Below the pieces are notes generated by a model. That model was given only the letters and a program-made list of their open reading frames with translations, ran no database searches and was not told the DNA's origin. Source: Flavobacterium hydrocarbonoxydans (GTDB taxonomy: Bacteria > Bacteroidota > Bacteroidia > Flavobacteriales > Flavobacteriaceae). From it: a stretch of DNA of 64,000 nucleotides. Where the stretch lies: the NCBI RefSeq assembly GCF_009789235.1, contig NZ_WSTB01000005.1:1-64000 (forward strand), written 5' to 3'. A program made the position numbers and the translations under genes. Below, piece by piece: positions 1 through 8,222 of this stretch (position 1 is the first letter of the stretch; every line of letters begins with the position of its first letter).

Positions 1-75
1 GAAACGTAAGAAGTATAAAATATCTCTGTATATTTTATGCTTTTTGATTTCTCTTTTCTTGAATAAATGATTAGT

Positions 76-192
76 TTAACTTAAATAATCAATTAAATCA
101 ATCAATAATTCATATTCAAATTTATCTCTGTTTGGAGTTCCAATTTCACCAATTAACTCAGCAGTAATTTCTTCTAAAGTATATGTTTTCAT
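76..192 (-). pseudogene. truncated XRE/HigA-type antitoxin N-terminus (38 codons)
   Basis: Reading leftwards from the ATG at 192 gives a 38-residue peptide beginning MKTYTLEEITAELIG and containing GTPNRDKFEYELLIDLI, then a TAA stop at 76-78. The pattern MKTYT.EE....IG..GTP.RD.FE.EL..DLI matches the leader that precedes the helix-turn-helix in a Bacteroidota family of XRE antitoxins (HigA-like), from memory. The HTH itself is missing: the frame stops exactly where it should begin, and the bases beyond (1-75) read as Lys/Ile-rich residues with no HTH pattern. No toxin gene is visible before the window edge. I infer a decayed remnant; a genuine small protein is possible. Confidence 0.45.
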
Positions 193-266
193 TTTAATAA
201 AATGCTAAGGATATAGATTATTTATTTTTTGAATAATCTTACGTTATTCATCGACTCAGATTAAAA

Positions 267-911
267 CTACCCCAAAAGCCAATTCTTAAAATCAAAGAAA
301 TTCTGAGGCGCAACGCCATGACCAACAGGATATTCTTTATAAATAACCGGGATATTTAGCTTTTCTAAAGCTGCTGGTGTTTTTCTGGCCCAATCGATCG
401 GAATTACCTGATCTACAGTTCCGTGTGAAGCGAATATTTTGAGGTTCTTGAAGTCGTTTTTCTCGTAACCTTCTTTGATGATTTCGTCATTAAAATAACC
501 ACTCATCGCTACTACACGCTGAATTTTTTCAGGATACGAAAGTGCCACAGCATAACTCAAAATAGAACCTTGACTGAAACCAATTAAGGTTACATTATTG
601 GCATCAATTGGGTAATTAGCAACCAACTCATCTACAAAGTTTGCAATTGTATCACGCGAAATTTTCGCCTGCTCGTTATCTGAAAATTTATTCTGATCGG
701 CATCAAAATTAATCGCATACCAGGCATAAGCTCCGTATTGCAAATCATAAGGCGCTCTGGCCGAAATAACATAATAAGTATCGGGAAGTTCTGTAGCAAA
801 AGAAAATAAATCTTCTTCGTTACTGCCATAACCGTGCAATAAAAGTAATACTGGATTTTTATCTAAAACAACTTTTGGTGCCTGTATTTTATATTCTAAA
901 GATAGATTCAT
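267..911 (-). CDS. alpha/beta hydrolase, phospholipase/carboxylesterase family
   Basis: A 214-residue cytosolic serine esterase of the Abhydrolase_2 (YpfH/carboxylesterase) family; the substrate is unknown. The LLLHGYGSNEEDL segment (about residues 23-35) is the oxyanion strand. GFSQGS at 111-116 carries the nucleophile Ser113, GTVDQVIP carries Asp167, and PVGHG carries His198, so the catalytic triad is complete. Length is normal for the family and there is no signal peptide. It is the last gene of a leftward cluster (membrane protein, dihydroorotase-like gene), 106 bp after the membrane protein. The gap 912-1017 holds direct repeats of a 'gttgtgggttatgagtt' type and simple AT-rich sequence, so co-transcription is uncertain. 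Confidence 0.88.
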   Translation of the reverse strand: MNLSLEYKIQAPKVVLDKNPVLLLLHGYGSNEEDLFSFATELPDTYYVISARAPYDLQYGAYAWYAINFDADQNKFSDNEQAKISRDTIANFVDELVANYPIDANNVTLIGFSQGSILSYAVALSYPEKIQRVVAMSGYFNDEIIKEGYEKNDFKNLKIFASHGTVDQVIPIDWARKTPAALEKLNIPVIYKEYPVGHGVAPQNFFDFKNWLLG

Positions 912-1017
912 TTTTTGAAAGTTATGCGTTTTGAGTTGTGGGTTATGAGTTGTGGGTTATGAGTTTTGTAGTTCAGAATTGAATTTTGACATTGAAATTG
1001 ACATTGATATTGCAATT

Positions 1018-1344
1018 TTATCCGATAGTTTTAAACCATTTTTGGTACCATTCACCAACTAATGGCATAGGTCTGGTATGACCCTGAATGGCGCTAAAAA
1101 TTCCATAGGTCCATAAAACAGAAACGCAAATCCACATTGGGAAAGTGATGAAAAAGCTGTCAAATGGACTGATAATTAAGGCTAACGAAATAAAAGTGAG
1201 CGATAATCCTAAAGCCTGACGTATATGAAAAGAAGCAAAACTATTTTTATTTTCAGAGTTCATCGACATTGCGATTAAAACACCAATGATTAAAATATAG
1301 CTGGTGATTGCAATTGATTTTCCCTCTTCGATTGAATTATTCAT
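1018..1344 (-). CDS. small multi-pass membrane protein (DUF4870/Tic20-like)
   Basis: A 108-residue inner-membrane protein with about three hydrophobic helices (roughly 12-28, 43-60 and 65-85). It has the motif SFASFHIRQALGLSL in the first loop, typical of DUF4870/Tic20-type small membrane proteins often annotated as 'import component protein'. No catalytic motif is seen and the function is unknown. The start lies 5 bp beyond the stop of the dihydroorotase-like gene, so the two are almost certainly co-transcribed. Confidence 0.75.
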   Translation of the reverse strand: MNNSIEEGKSIAITSYILIIGVLIAMSMNSENKNSFASFHIRQALGLSLTFISLALIISPFDSFFITFPMWICVSVLWTYGIFSAIQGHTRPMPLVGEWYQKWFKTIG

Positions 1345-1349
1345 TGTAA

Positions 1350-2603
1350 TTATTTTGAGATAACAAGTTGATTTTGATTGAAGATTCCGTAAACAGAACC
1401 TCTGATTTCAGTTCCTAAAAAAGCAGAATTTTTAGATTTAGAAAGAATGTTTTCTTTAGTAAAAATTGATTTTCCTTCAGGAGTAAACAACGTAAAGTTT
1501 GCTTTTTCGCCTTCCGTAATTGCATTATTTTCAATTCCGAAAATAGCTTTTCCTAAAGTCAGTTTTTCGATAACAGTTTCCAGAGGCAAAACATTTAATA
1601 AAGCTCCAAAAGCACTTTCAAGACCAATAGTTCCGTTTTTGGCCGTATCAAATTCCATTTTTTTGAATTCGATATCTATTGGATTGTGGTCAGAGGTAAT
1701 CATATCGATCGTTCCATCCAAAACACCGTTTACGAGCGCAATTCTGTCAGCATCAGTACGCAATGGCGGTGTCACTTTATAACGGGTGTCAAAACCTTCT
1801 AACTGAACGTCTGTTAACGTCAGATGATGCACCGAAACACTGCAGCTTACTTGTAAACCTTTGGCTTTGGCTTCTTTAATTAATTCTAAAGATTTTGCTG
1901 TAGAAACCGTCGGAATATGTAATTTTCCACCTGTATATTCTAATAAAAATAAGTTTCTGGCTACTTGTAATTCTTCAGCCAGATTTGGGATTCCTTTCAA
2001 ACCTAATCGGGTCGAAACGATTCCTTCATTAACAACTCCATTTCCTTTTATGTTGGCATCTTGTGCGTATGCAATTACCAAACCATCAAAATCCTGAACG
2101 TATTGCAGCGCAATTTTTAACAAATTGGCGTTGTCGATACTTTTATTATAATCGCCAAAAGCAACGGCTCCGGTATTTTTCATATCAAACAATTCAGCCA
2201 TATCTTTTCCTTCGCTGCCTTTGGTTAAGGCGCCAATCGGGAAAAGTTCTGTTGCAAAACCATTTGCCTTATTTTTTACAAAATTCACCTGAGACTGATT
2301 GTCGATAACAGGGTAGGAGTTGGGTTGTAGGGCAATTGCTGTAAACCCACTTTTGACAGCCACATTCAGTCCGTTTGCTATGGTTTCGCGGTCTTCGTAA
2401 CCTGGTTCTCCAAACGAAACACTGCTGTCGAACCAGCCTTGGGAAAGATGTAAATTATCGAATTTCACTTCGGTTGCGTTATCGCTTTCTAGTGAAGCTC
2501 CTATTTTTTCTATAAAACCATCTGCAATTAAAACATCAACGGTCTGGTTGTGAAACGGACTTTTTGAATCGATAATTTTGGCGCTTCTGATGATTATTTT
2601 CAT
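1350..2603 (-). CDS. dihydroorotase-like amidohydrolase lacking the HxH metal site
   Basis: A 417-residue protein of the dihydroorotase/amidohydrolase fold, full length for a type I enzyme. In active family members the first motif reads D-x-H-V-H-x-R-E-P-G; here residues 59-68 read DSSVSFGEPG. Both metal-binding histidines are therefore serines (61 and 63) and the substrate-binding arginine is Gly65. Later motifs remain recognisable (VHHLTLTD, and SDHNP near residue 300). The frame is intact, so this is a conserved non-catalytic paralogue rather than a decayed gene, by analogy with the inactive PyrC' of some aspartate transcarbamoylase complexes. Automatic annotation would call it dihydroorotase; I infer it does not catalyse that reaction alone. 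It sits between the BatA-type gene (upstream) and the small membrane protein. Confidence 0.85.
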   Translation of the reverse strand: MKIIIRSAKIIDSKSPFHNQTVDVLIADGFIEKIGASLESDNATEVKFDNLHLSQGWFDSSVSFGEPGYEDRETIANGLNVAVKSGFTAIALQPNSYPVIDNQSQVNFVKNKANGFATELFPIGALTKGSEGKDMAELFDMKNTGAVAFGDYNKSIDNANLLKIALQYVQDFDGLVIAYAQDANIKGNGVVNEGIVSTRLGLKGIPNLAEELQVARNLFLLEYTGGKLHIPTVSTAKSLELIKEAKAKGLQVSCSVSVHHLTLTDVQLEGFDTRYKVTPPLRTDADRIALVNGVLDGTIDMITSDHNPIDIEFKKMEFDTAKNGTIGLESAFGALLNVLPLETVIEKLTLGKAIFGIENNAITEGEKANFTLFTPEGKSIFTKENILSKSKNSAFLGTEIRGSVYGIFNQNQLVISK

Positions 2604-2661
2604 ATGTAGATAAATTTTATTTTAAATTAGAATCGTAATTTTTAACATTTTTAGTCATACT

Positions 2662-2767
2662 GTTTGTCATTCCGAGGAACGAGGAATCTCCACAAGAAAC
2701 TCCGTAACCGAAAGCCAATCTTTGTCGAGCTTCTCACGGATATTCCTCGTTCCTCGGAATGACAAAC
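2662..2767. repeat. 26-bp perfect inverted repeat flanking 54 bp (palindromic repeat element)
   Basis: The left arm 2662-2687 (core gtcattccgaggaacgagga) is the exact reverse complement of the right arm 2742-2767, with a 54-bp spacer. It lies between the end of the BatA-type gene (2794) and the start of the dihydroorotase-like gene (2603). It could form a long RNA hairpin that terminates or stabilises the upstream transcript. It looks like a dispersed REP/MITE-like sequence, but only one copy is present here. Confidence 0.85.
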
Positions 2768-2793
2768 TAAGAGCAAAAAGCAAACCTTTAAGT

Positions 2794-4722
2794 TTACTTT
2801 ACGAATTTGATAATTGCCATTTCTAATGCTAAAAATAACAGTGCAAAGATAACAAACCATTTCCAAATTTGGCTGTCTGTCCGCTCAGTTTGTAGGGTAT
2901 TAAAAATGGTCGAGATGGTATCAGCAGTTTTGAAATCCGAAACCACATTTGTGTTCACCTGGCTCAAATCACTTTCGCTTCGTTTGTAATTGAAACTCAG
3001 GTTTTCAACCCATTCTTTTCTGTCAAAAACACTATAATTTCCTGCTGATTCCGGCAAATCATTAAACGTTAATTTGACCTTGTTATTCAAGATTTGCTGA
3101 ATCGGAATAAATGAATCGTCATTTCCTTTTACTTCCAGAATCGCATCTTTATTCATTAAAACATCCACAAAATAAGGTTGATTGTTACCAATTGTCAAGG
3201 CATTTACACCCGTTTTCTGATTGTTTTGTGCTAATTTATAAAACAACGGAACAATCAACGGAGATTGCTGAAAGTTAGAATTTACACTATTTATTGGTGC
3301 CGAAAAAACGGTAACTCCTGAAACTGGGTTTTGAATTGTGGTTACAAAAACGCTTTGGTCTTCATACGATAAAACGGCTGGATAAGCGCTTGAAATCGTG
3401 AAAGAACTATTTGTTTTTGGATATTGAAAATTTGTGATTTTATTTTCGAAAACACCTGAAAACAAAGGATGGTCAAAGTTGATTTGGGTAATTAATTTGC
3501 TTTTGGTTTCTAAATTCTGAAACTGAATTTTTCCAAAATTACCAAGGAAAGTATTCAGATTACTAACCGAACTTTTCTCTGAAGGAATCACAACTACATT
3601 GCCGCCTTTTTGTACAAAAGCTTTCAAAGTGGTTTGCAATGCTTGCGGAATATCTTCTAATTCATTTAAAATAATAGTATTTTGTTTTTCTACACTATTA
3701 TAATCCAATCCGCTAATCGAAAAATTATTATAATTGAATTCGTCTGACGTATAAATTCTTGATAGAAAATTGCTTTTTTCAGGATTTCCAATACTGATAA
3801 CATTTGTTTTTTTAGTTTTCGAAATGCTGAAATACAGTTTATTATCGTAAACCAAACCGTTATCTTCTATGGAAACATAACCATGAAAAGCTTCTTTTGG
3901 AATTGTAAAATTGATTTTCTTTTTCTTCGAATCGAAATTGATAATCGTTTTGGCAATCAGTTTGTTTTGATTGTATAAAGCGGTTGAAACGGGTGTGAAA
4001 TCTTCGCCATAAGCGGATAAATTAACACTTATTTCGTAGAAATTCTCCAAAGTCTGATTGATAAAAACACTATCAATCGAAACATTATTTTTTTGTTCCG
4101 CTTCCGAAATTAAGAAATAGGGTTTTTCTTCAGAATCAATATTTTGAACATCTTTTTCGGCTAAACCAACAGCATCCGTTATAATGACAATATCTTTTTT
4201 ATGAGCCGATTTATGTGCTTTTACTTTTGCCAAAATCGATGAAAGTTCAAACGGAGTGGCACTGTATTTCAGGTTTTGCAAATCAGTTCGAACCGATTTT
4301 ATATCCGTATTCCAGTAGTTTTCAGTATTGGTAAGCAAGGAAAATTGTGCATTTTCGGGAGTATTTTCTAATAATTCCTGCACGGCACGTTTGAGCAATT
4401 CACCTTTTTTTCCTTTGGCTTGCATACTAAACGAATTATCCAGAATAATATACATTTCGTTCGAAGCATTTTTATGGTCTTTGGCTTCAAAAAAAGGTTG
4501 TGCAAAAGCTATAATGGCACAAGTCAGTAATAATAAACGCGTTGCGAGTAACAATCTTTTTTTGATTTTCGAACTTTTTCGCGTTTGAATCGAAAGCTCT
4601 TTTAAGAAACGAACATTGGTAAAATAAGAAGTTTTAAAACGTCTTAATTGAAATAAATGAACCAAAATTGGAACAATCAATAAAAAAAGAAAGTATAGAA
4701 TTTCGGGCTGTTTAAAGTGCAT
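2794..4722 (-). CDS. BatA/vWA-domain membrane protein
   Basis: A 642-residue inner-membrane protein. The N-terminal about 80 residues are the aerotolerance-regulator (BatA) N-terminal domain, with hydrophobic helices at about 8-24 and 57-76 around the typical HLFQLRRFK loop. A von Willebrand factor A-like domain follows, with a MIDAS motif D95-N-S97-F-S99. A long beta-rich extracytoplasmic segment comes next and a final membrane helix lies at about 620-640. Stand-alone proteins of this architecture are widespread in Bacteroidota and have no proven biochemical role. It is not next to MoxR or other Bat genes here. An adjacent long inverted repeat lies downstream. Confidence 0.85.
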   Translation of the reverse strand: MHFKQPEILYFLFLLIVPILVHLFQLRRFKTSYFTNVRFLKELSIQTRKSSKIKKRLLLATRLLLLTCAIIAFAQPFFEAKDHKNASNEMYIILDNSFSMQAKGKKGELLKRAVQELLENTPENAQFSLLTNTENYWNTDIKSVRTDLQNLKYSATPFELSSILAKVKAHKSAHKKDIVIITDAVGLAEKDVQNIDSEEKPYFLISEAEQKNNVSIDSVFINQTLENFYEISVNLSAYGEDFTPVSTALYNQNKLIAKTIINFDSKKKKINFTIPKEAFHGYVSIEDNGLVYDNKLYFSISKTKKTNVISIGNPEKSNFLSRIYTSDEFNYNNFSISGLDYNSVEKQNTIILNELEDIPQALQTTLKAFVQKGGNVVVIPSEKSSVSNLNTFLGNFGKIQFQNLETKSKLITQINFDHPLFSGVFENKITNFQYPKTNSSFTISSAYPAVLSYEDQSVFVTTIQNPVSGVTVFSAPINSVNSNFQQSPLIVPLFYKLAQNNQKTGVNALTIGNNQPYFVDVLMNKDAILEVKGNDDSFIPIQQILNNKVKLTFNDLPESAGNYSVFDRKEWVENLSFNYKRSESDLSQVNTNVVSDFKTADTISTIFNTLQTERTDSQIWKWFVIFALLFLALEMAIIKFVK

Positions 4723-4965
4723 TCGGGCTTAATTATTAGCGAGTGTATCGGTCAAAAATACAAATTTTTAATCAAACCAGACAGGCAATAGATTAGATTG
4801 TGAGTAAACATTTCTTTATTAAAAAAATAAACAAAATTAGAGGTTTCAAATTGTAGAATGCACATCGGAAAAATATAACTTTTGAATTTTCATTTGTAAC
4901 AAAAATTCTATTTGCGAATGATTTAATTGCCTATTTTAGCCTATTCAAAAAACAAATTAAAAACT

Positions 4966-6075
4966 ATGAAGAGATTATATATGCTGCTTTTTTCAACCTT
5001 TGCACTAACTAGTTTGCAGGCACAAAGCAAATTCAATTTATTGGTGGGCACTTACACCAATACGTGCGACAGTAAAGGAATTTATGTGTATGAATTCAAT
5101 GCGAATACAGGTGAATTCAAATTAAAAAACGCATCAGAGAACGTTGTAAGTCCGAGTTATTTGTCGGTTTCGGCAGATAATAAATTTATTTATGCTGTTA
5201 ATGAAAACGGGACGCAAAGTACCACGAGCGCTTTTGGATACGATTCAAAATCAGGAAAAGTTACTTTTTTAAATAAAAACGAATCATTAGGAGCCGATCC
5301 TTGTCATTTGATTAATGACAGTAAAAATGTAATTATTGCGAATTATTCTGGTGGAAATATTGCCGTTTTTAAGAAAAATACAGACGGAAGCATTTCGACT
5401 GCACAACAATTGATCCAGCACGAAGGTAAAGGACCAAATGTGGCGCGTCAGGAAAAAGCGCACGTACACATGGTTTGTTTCTCGCCTGATAAAAAATATG
5501 TTTTAGCAAATGATTTAGGTTTGGATAAAGTGTTTGTTTACAAATACAATCCAGATTCTAAAAACGAAATGCTGACACTAAAAGAAAGTGTCGATGTAAA
5601 AGCGGGTAGCGGGCCAAGACATTTAACATTCAGTAAAGACGGAAAGTTTGTATATTTAGTTCAGGAGTTAGACGGAACGTTAACTACTTTTAGTTACAAA
5701 GACGGAACACTGAAATTATTAGCAGAAACAAGTATTCTGGCAAAAGATTTTAAAGGTGGAACAGGCGCAGCAGCTATCAAAATTTCGCCTGACGGAAAGT
5801 TTTTATACGTTTCTGATCGTGTCGATGTCAATGCAATTTCGGTTTATAAAATCCTTAAAGACGGAAAAACAGAGTGGGTAGAGCAGGTGAGTACTTTAGG
5901 AAAAGGCCCAAGAGATTTCGCCATCGACCCAACTGGAAATTACCTTTTGGCAGGACATCAATATACCAATGATATCATCATTTTCAAAAGAGACAAAACG
6001 ACCGGAAAACTTACAGACACAGGAAAGAAAATCGAATTGTGTTCGCCAGTTGGGTTGGTGTTTACTAAAATATAG
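4966..6075 (+). CDS. exported lactonase family protein (7-bladed propeller, 6-phosphogluconolactonase-like)
   Basis: A 369-residue protein of the lactonase family (PF10282). I chose the ATG at 4966 rather than the TTG at 4927 because it starts a clean signal peptide (MKRLYMLLFSTFALTSLQA), so the protein is probably periplasmic. Repeating propeller signatures such as LSVSADNKFIYAVNE, FSPDKKYVLANDLG and SPDGKFLYVSDR recur through the sequence. Cytosolic relatives (Pgl) hydrolyse 6-phosphogluconolactone; an exported version may act on another lactone. It stands alone, facing a helicase gene across a bidirectional terminator. Confidence 0.88.
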   Translation: MKRLYMLLFSTFALTSLQAQSKFNLLVGTYTNTCDSKGIYVYEFNANTGEFKLKNASENVVSPSYLSVSADNKFIYAVNENGTQSTTSAFGYDSKSGKVTFLNKNESLGADPCHLINDSKNVIIANYSGGNIAVFKKNTDGSISTAQQLIQHEGKGPNVARQEKAHVHMVCFSPDKKYVLANDLGLDKVFVYKYNPDSKNEMLTLKESVDVKAGSGPRHLTFSKDGKFVYLVQELDGTLTTFSYKDGTLKLLAETSILAKDFKGGTGAAAIKISPDGKFLYVSDRVDVNAISVYKILKDGKTEWVEQVSTLGKGPRDFAIDPTGNYLLAGHQYTNDIIIFKRDKTTGKLTDTGKKIELCSPVGLVFTKI

Positions 6076-6143
6076 ATTTTTAAGTTACTAAGATTATAGA
6101 CTTTGTATTATTACGATTTAAATAATTATAAAGTTGTTTTTTA

Positions 6144-6222
6144 GGAGCTATTTCCAGCTATCCGTTGCAATCTTTTGTGCCGAACCCCGGCACAAAAGGA
6201 TTTCCACTACTATCTGGGCTAG
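6144..6222 (+). repeat. dispersed structured element, copy A
   Basis: The element has conserved flanks around a variable central hairpin. The left flank is agctatttccagctatccg then ttgcaatc. The hairpin is ttttgtgccg/cggcacaaaa (about 6172-6198). The right flank is ggatttccactactatct then gggctag. The same architecture recurs at 20487-20571, 15057-15140 (other strand) and 33307-33441. It is probably a non-coding structured RNA or a REP-like mobile element. Confidence 0.65.
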
Positions 6223-6275
6223 TTCCGTTGATTGAGAGAAAACAGCCTTAACAGAATGACTAATTACAACAAAAT

Positions 6276-6321
6276 AAAAATTCCAAATCCCAAGCTTAAA
6301 CTTTGGAATTTGGAATTTTTT
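6276..6321. terminator. bidirectional rho-independent terminator between lactonase and helicase genes
   Basis: Arms attccaaat (6280-6288) and atttggaat (6308-6316) are flanked by an A-run on the left and a T-run on the right. It can therefore serve both converging genes. Confidence 0.7.
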
Positions 6322-6381
6322 TATTGAAATTTTAATCTCAGAACCTTAGTACCTTAGCAACTTAGAACCTTCAAAAAAAAT

Positions 6382-7740
6382 CTATTTATCCTTATCTTTT
6401 CTCTTCTTATCTCTGGTCTTCAGCATGTTTCTGTTGACAGAACCATGTGTTTTCTTTTTAGTTTTGGATGGGCCACCAAGATTGACTTTTTTATTCTTTT
6501 TGGCTTTTTCGTGAAAAGCGCCTTCACCATCAAGTTTTACTTTTTTCATCAAAAACTTAATCGGTTGTTTGTCTTTTTCAGGCTCGATTAATTTTGTTGA
6601 AATTTCAACTTCTTCAGGAAATTCAGTAGTTTCAAGTTCAGTATTCATCAAAACTTCTACTTCTACTTTAAATTCTTCTTCGCGAGGTGTCACAAAACTG
6701 ATTGCAGTTCCGGTTGCATCGGCGCGACCGGTACGACCAATACGGTGCATATACAATTCTGGGAATTCCGGAAGCTCAAAGTTGATAACGTGCGTAATGT
6801 TCGAAATATCCAAACCTCTCGCCATAATATCAGTAGTAATCAAACCACGAAGATTTCCTTCCTGAAATTCAGCCATCGTACTCAAACGATAATTCTGAGA
6901 TTTATTAGAGTGAATCACCCCAAACTGACCTTCAAAATCTTCTTCGATACGATCGTGAAGCATATCCGAAATCTTTTTATTATTCACAAAAACCAAAACA
7001 CGACTCATGTCTTCGTTGTTTGCTAATAAATGTTTCAGCAAGTTTACTTTTGTATTAAAGTTAGGAACGTTGTATGTGATTTGTGTAATGTTCTCAAGCG
7101 GAGTTCCCGAAGCAGCCAAAGTAACTTCTTCCGGAAAATCAAAAAAGTCATTCAAAACGGCATCCACTTCATCGGTCATGGTTGCAGAGAAAAGAATATT
7201 TTGGCGTTTGGTTTTCATCATGGCCAATAATGCAGTCAATTGCGTACGGAAACCCAAATTCAGCATCTCATCAAACTCATCAATGACTAATTTTTGCGTT
7301 TCATCAAAACGTACAACAGCATCCAGCGCCAAATCCATCATTCGACCAGGCGTACCTACCAAAATATCAACACCTTCGTAAACGGCTTTTTTCTGAGTAT
7401 TAATGTTTACGCCACCAAAAATCCCTAAAGTATTAACCGACATGTATTTAGTTAGTTTTTCAAGTTCTTCAACTACCTGAACCACAAGTTCACGGGTTGG
7501 GACAAGAATTACAATTTTTGGTGTGTTGGTGGGAGTAAATTTGTATAATTTTAAAAGGGGTAATAAATAAGCAAATGTTTTACCCGTTCCGGTTTGTGCA
7601 ATTCCCATCATATCGCGGCCAGACATAATTACAGAAAAGGATTTTTCCTGAATAGGAGTAGGCGTAACAAAGCCCAATTCGTCGATTGCTTTTTGTACTG
7701 ATTTTGGAAGATTGAATTTTTCGAAAGTGCTCATTTGCAT
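6382..7740 (-). CDS. DEAD/DEAH-box ATP-dependent RNA helicase
   Basis: A 452-residue RNA helicase with all core motifs: Q motif (PTPIQ, Q31), Walker A AQTGTGKT (48-55), PTREL, TPGR, SAT (186-188) and HRIGRTGR. Motif II reads D155-E-F-D158 instead of DEAD, which still supplies the DExD residues. The C-terminal about 70 residues are Lys-rich (KKVKLDG..., ending KTRDKKRKDKDK), a basic tail likely to bind RNA. The second Met (MSTFEKF, at 7734) is an equally good start. It probably acts in ribosome assembly or RNA turnover; the exact orthologue cannot be named. Confidence 0.92.
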   Translation of the reverse strand: MQMSTFEKFNLPKSVQKAIDELGFVTPTPIQEKSFSVIMSGRDMMGIAQTGTGKTFAYLLPLLKLYKFTPTNTPKIVILVPTRELVVQVVEELEKLTKYMSVNTLGIFGGVNINTQKKAVYEGVDILVGTPGRMMDLALDAVVRFDETQKLVIDEFDEMLNLGFRTQLTALLAMMKTKRQNILFSATMTDEVDAVLNDFFDFPEEVTLAASGTPLENITQITYNVPNFNTKVNLLKHLLANNEDMSRVLVFVNNKKISDMLHDRIEEDFEGQFGVIHSNKSQNYRLSTMAEFQEGNLRGLITTDIMARGLDISNITHVINFELPEFPELYMHRIGRTGRADATGTAISFVTPREEEFKVEVEVLMNTELETTEFPEEVEISTKLIEPEKDKQPIKFLMKKVKLDGEGAFHEKAKKNKKVNLGGPSKTKKKTHGSVNRNMLKTRDKKRKDKDK

Positions 7741-7751
7741 TAAATTTTGTG

Positions 7752-7759
7752 CAAAGATA
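7752..7759 (-). promoter_or_regulatory. -7 box (TATCTTTG) upstream of the helicase gene
   Basis: The reverse complement of 7752-7759 is TATCTTTG, an exact match to the Bacteroidota TAnnTTTG -7 consensus, 12 bp before the helicase start. No well-spaced -33 TTG is seen, so this is a moderate call. Confidence 0.45.
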
Positions 7760-7843
7760 GCTATAAATAGCTGAAAATCGGCGATTGTTGAAAATTACAA
7801 TGGTTTTTGGGATTCAGATTTCTCAAAAAATCAGTTTTAAATT

Positions 7844-8212
7844 CTATAAAAATCGTTTTATTCGCAATAAAAGCTCAGTTGGATTAAATGGTTTTGTAAT
7901 AAAATCATCAACGCCCAATTTAAAAGCTTCTTCAACCGTATTTTCTTCTTCGCCTAATGATGAAAGTGCAATTACCGCCATACCTTTGAAATTTTCTTTA
8001 ATATAATTGATGATTTCTAAACCTGATTTAAGGGGAATAATGATAGTAGTAATCACTAAATCAGGCAGAATAATCGGAATTCTTTCCACAGCATTGATGC
8101 CGTCTTTTGCGATGCTTATTTTATAGCCTTCTTTCTTCAGAAGAAATTTCAGGATTTCGATCGTCATTTCATCATTTTCGATAATCATGATTTTTTTGTC
8201 GCTTGTATTCAT
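7844..8212 (-). CDS. stand-alone receiver-domain protein with Thr in place of the phospho-acceptor Asp
   Basis: A 122-residue CheY-like receiver domain with no output domain. The fold is recognisable: IMIIENDE strand 1, ALSS (Ser84/85) and TKPF (Lys107). The phosphorylation-site strand reads PDLVITTIIIP, so Thr56 (codon ACT) stands where PDLVITDIMMP normally has Asp. The acidic pair at the start is E12-N13 rather than DD. It is the last gene of the polysaccharide-like operon, 10 bp after the DUF4838 gene. I infer a phosphorylation-independent pseudo-receiver, perhaps a protein-protein regulator of the synthase. Confidence 0.85.
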   Translation of the reverse strand: MNTSDKKIMIIENDEMTIEILKFLLKKEGYKISIAKDGINAVERIPIILPDLVITTIIIPLKSGLEIINYIKENFKGMAVIALSSLGEEENTVEEAFKLGVDDFITKPFNPTELLLRIKRFL

Positions 8213-8222
8213 TTTCTAGTTT

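Larger units (their letters stand above)
6076..6381. other. intergenic gap with structured repeat element and simple repeats
   Basis: This 306-bp gap between convergent genes holds a structured repeat element (6144-6222), a bidirectional terminator (6276-6321) and 'cttagtaccttagcaactt' boilerplate (6340-6371). I see no coding sequence. Confidence 0.7.

Noticed and set aside
2651..2866. 71-codon minus-strand frame
   Set aside because: It runs through the perfect inverted repeat and overlaps the 3' end of the BatA-type gene; the peptide (CHSEERGISVRSS) is a known by-product of such palindromes.
7007..7381. 124-codon plus-strand frame inside the helicase gene
   Set aside because: Antisense shadow of a strongly conserved helicase core.
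6382..7740. Helicase with DEFD instead of DEAD as an unusual enzyme
   Set aside because: DExD variants keep the catalytic Asp-Glu and are common; not worth a separate finding.
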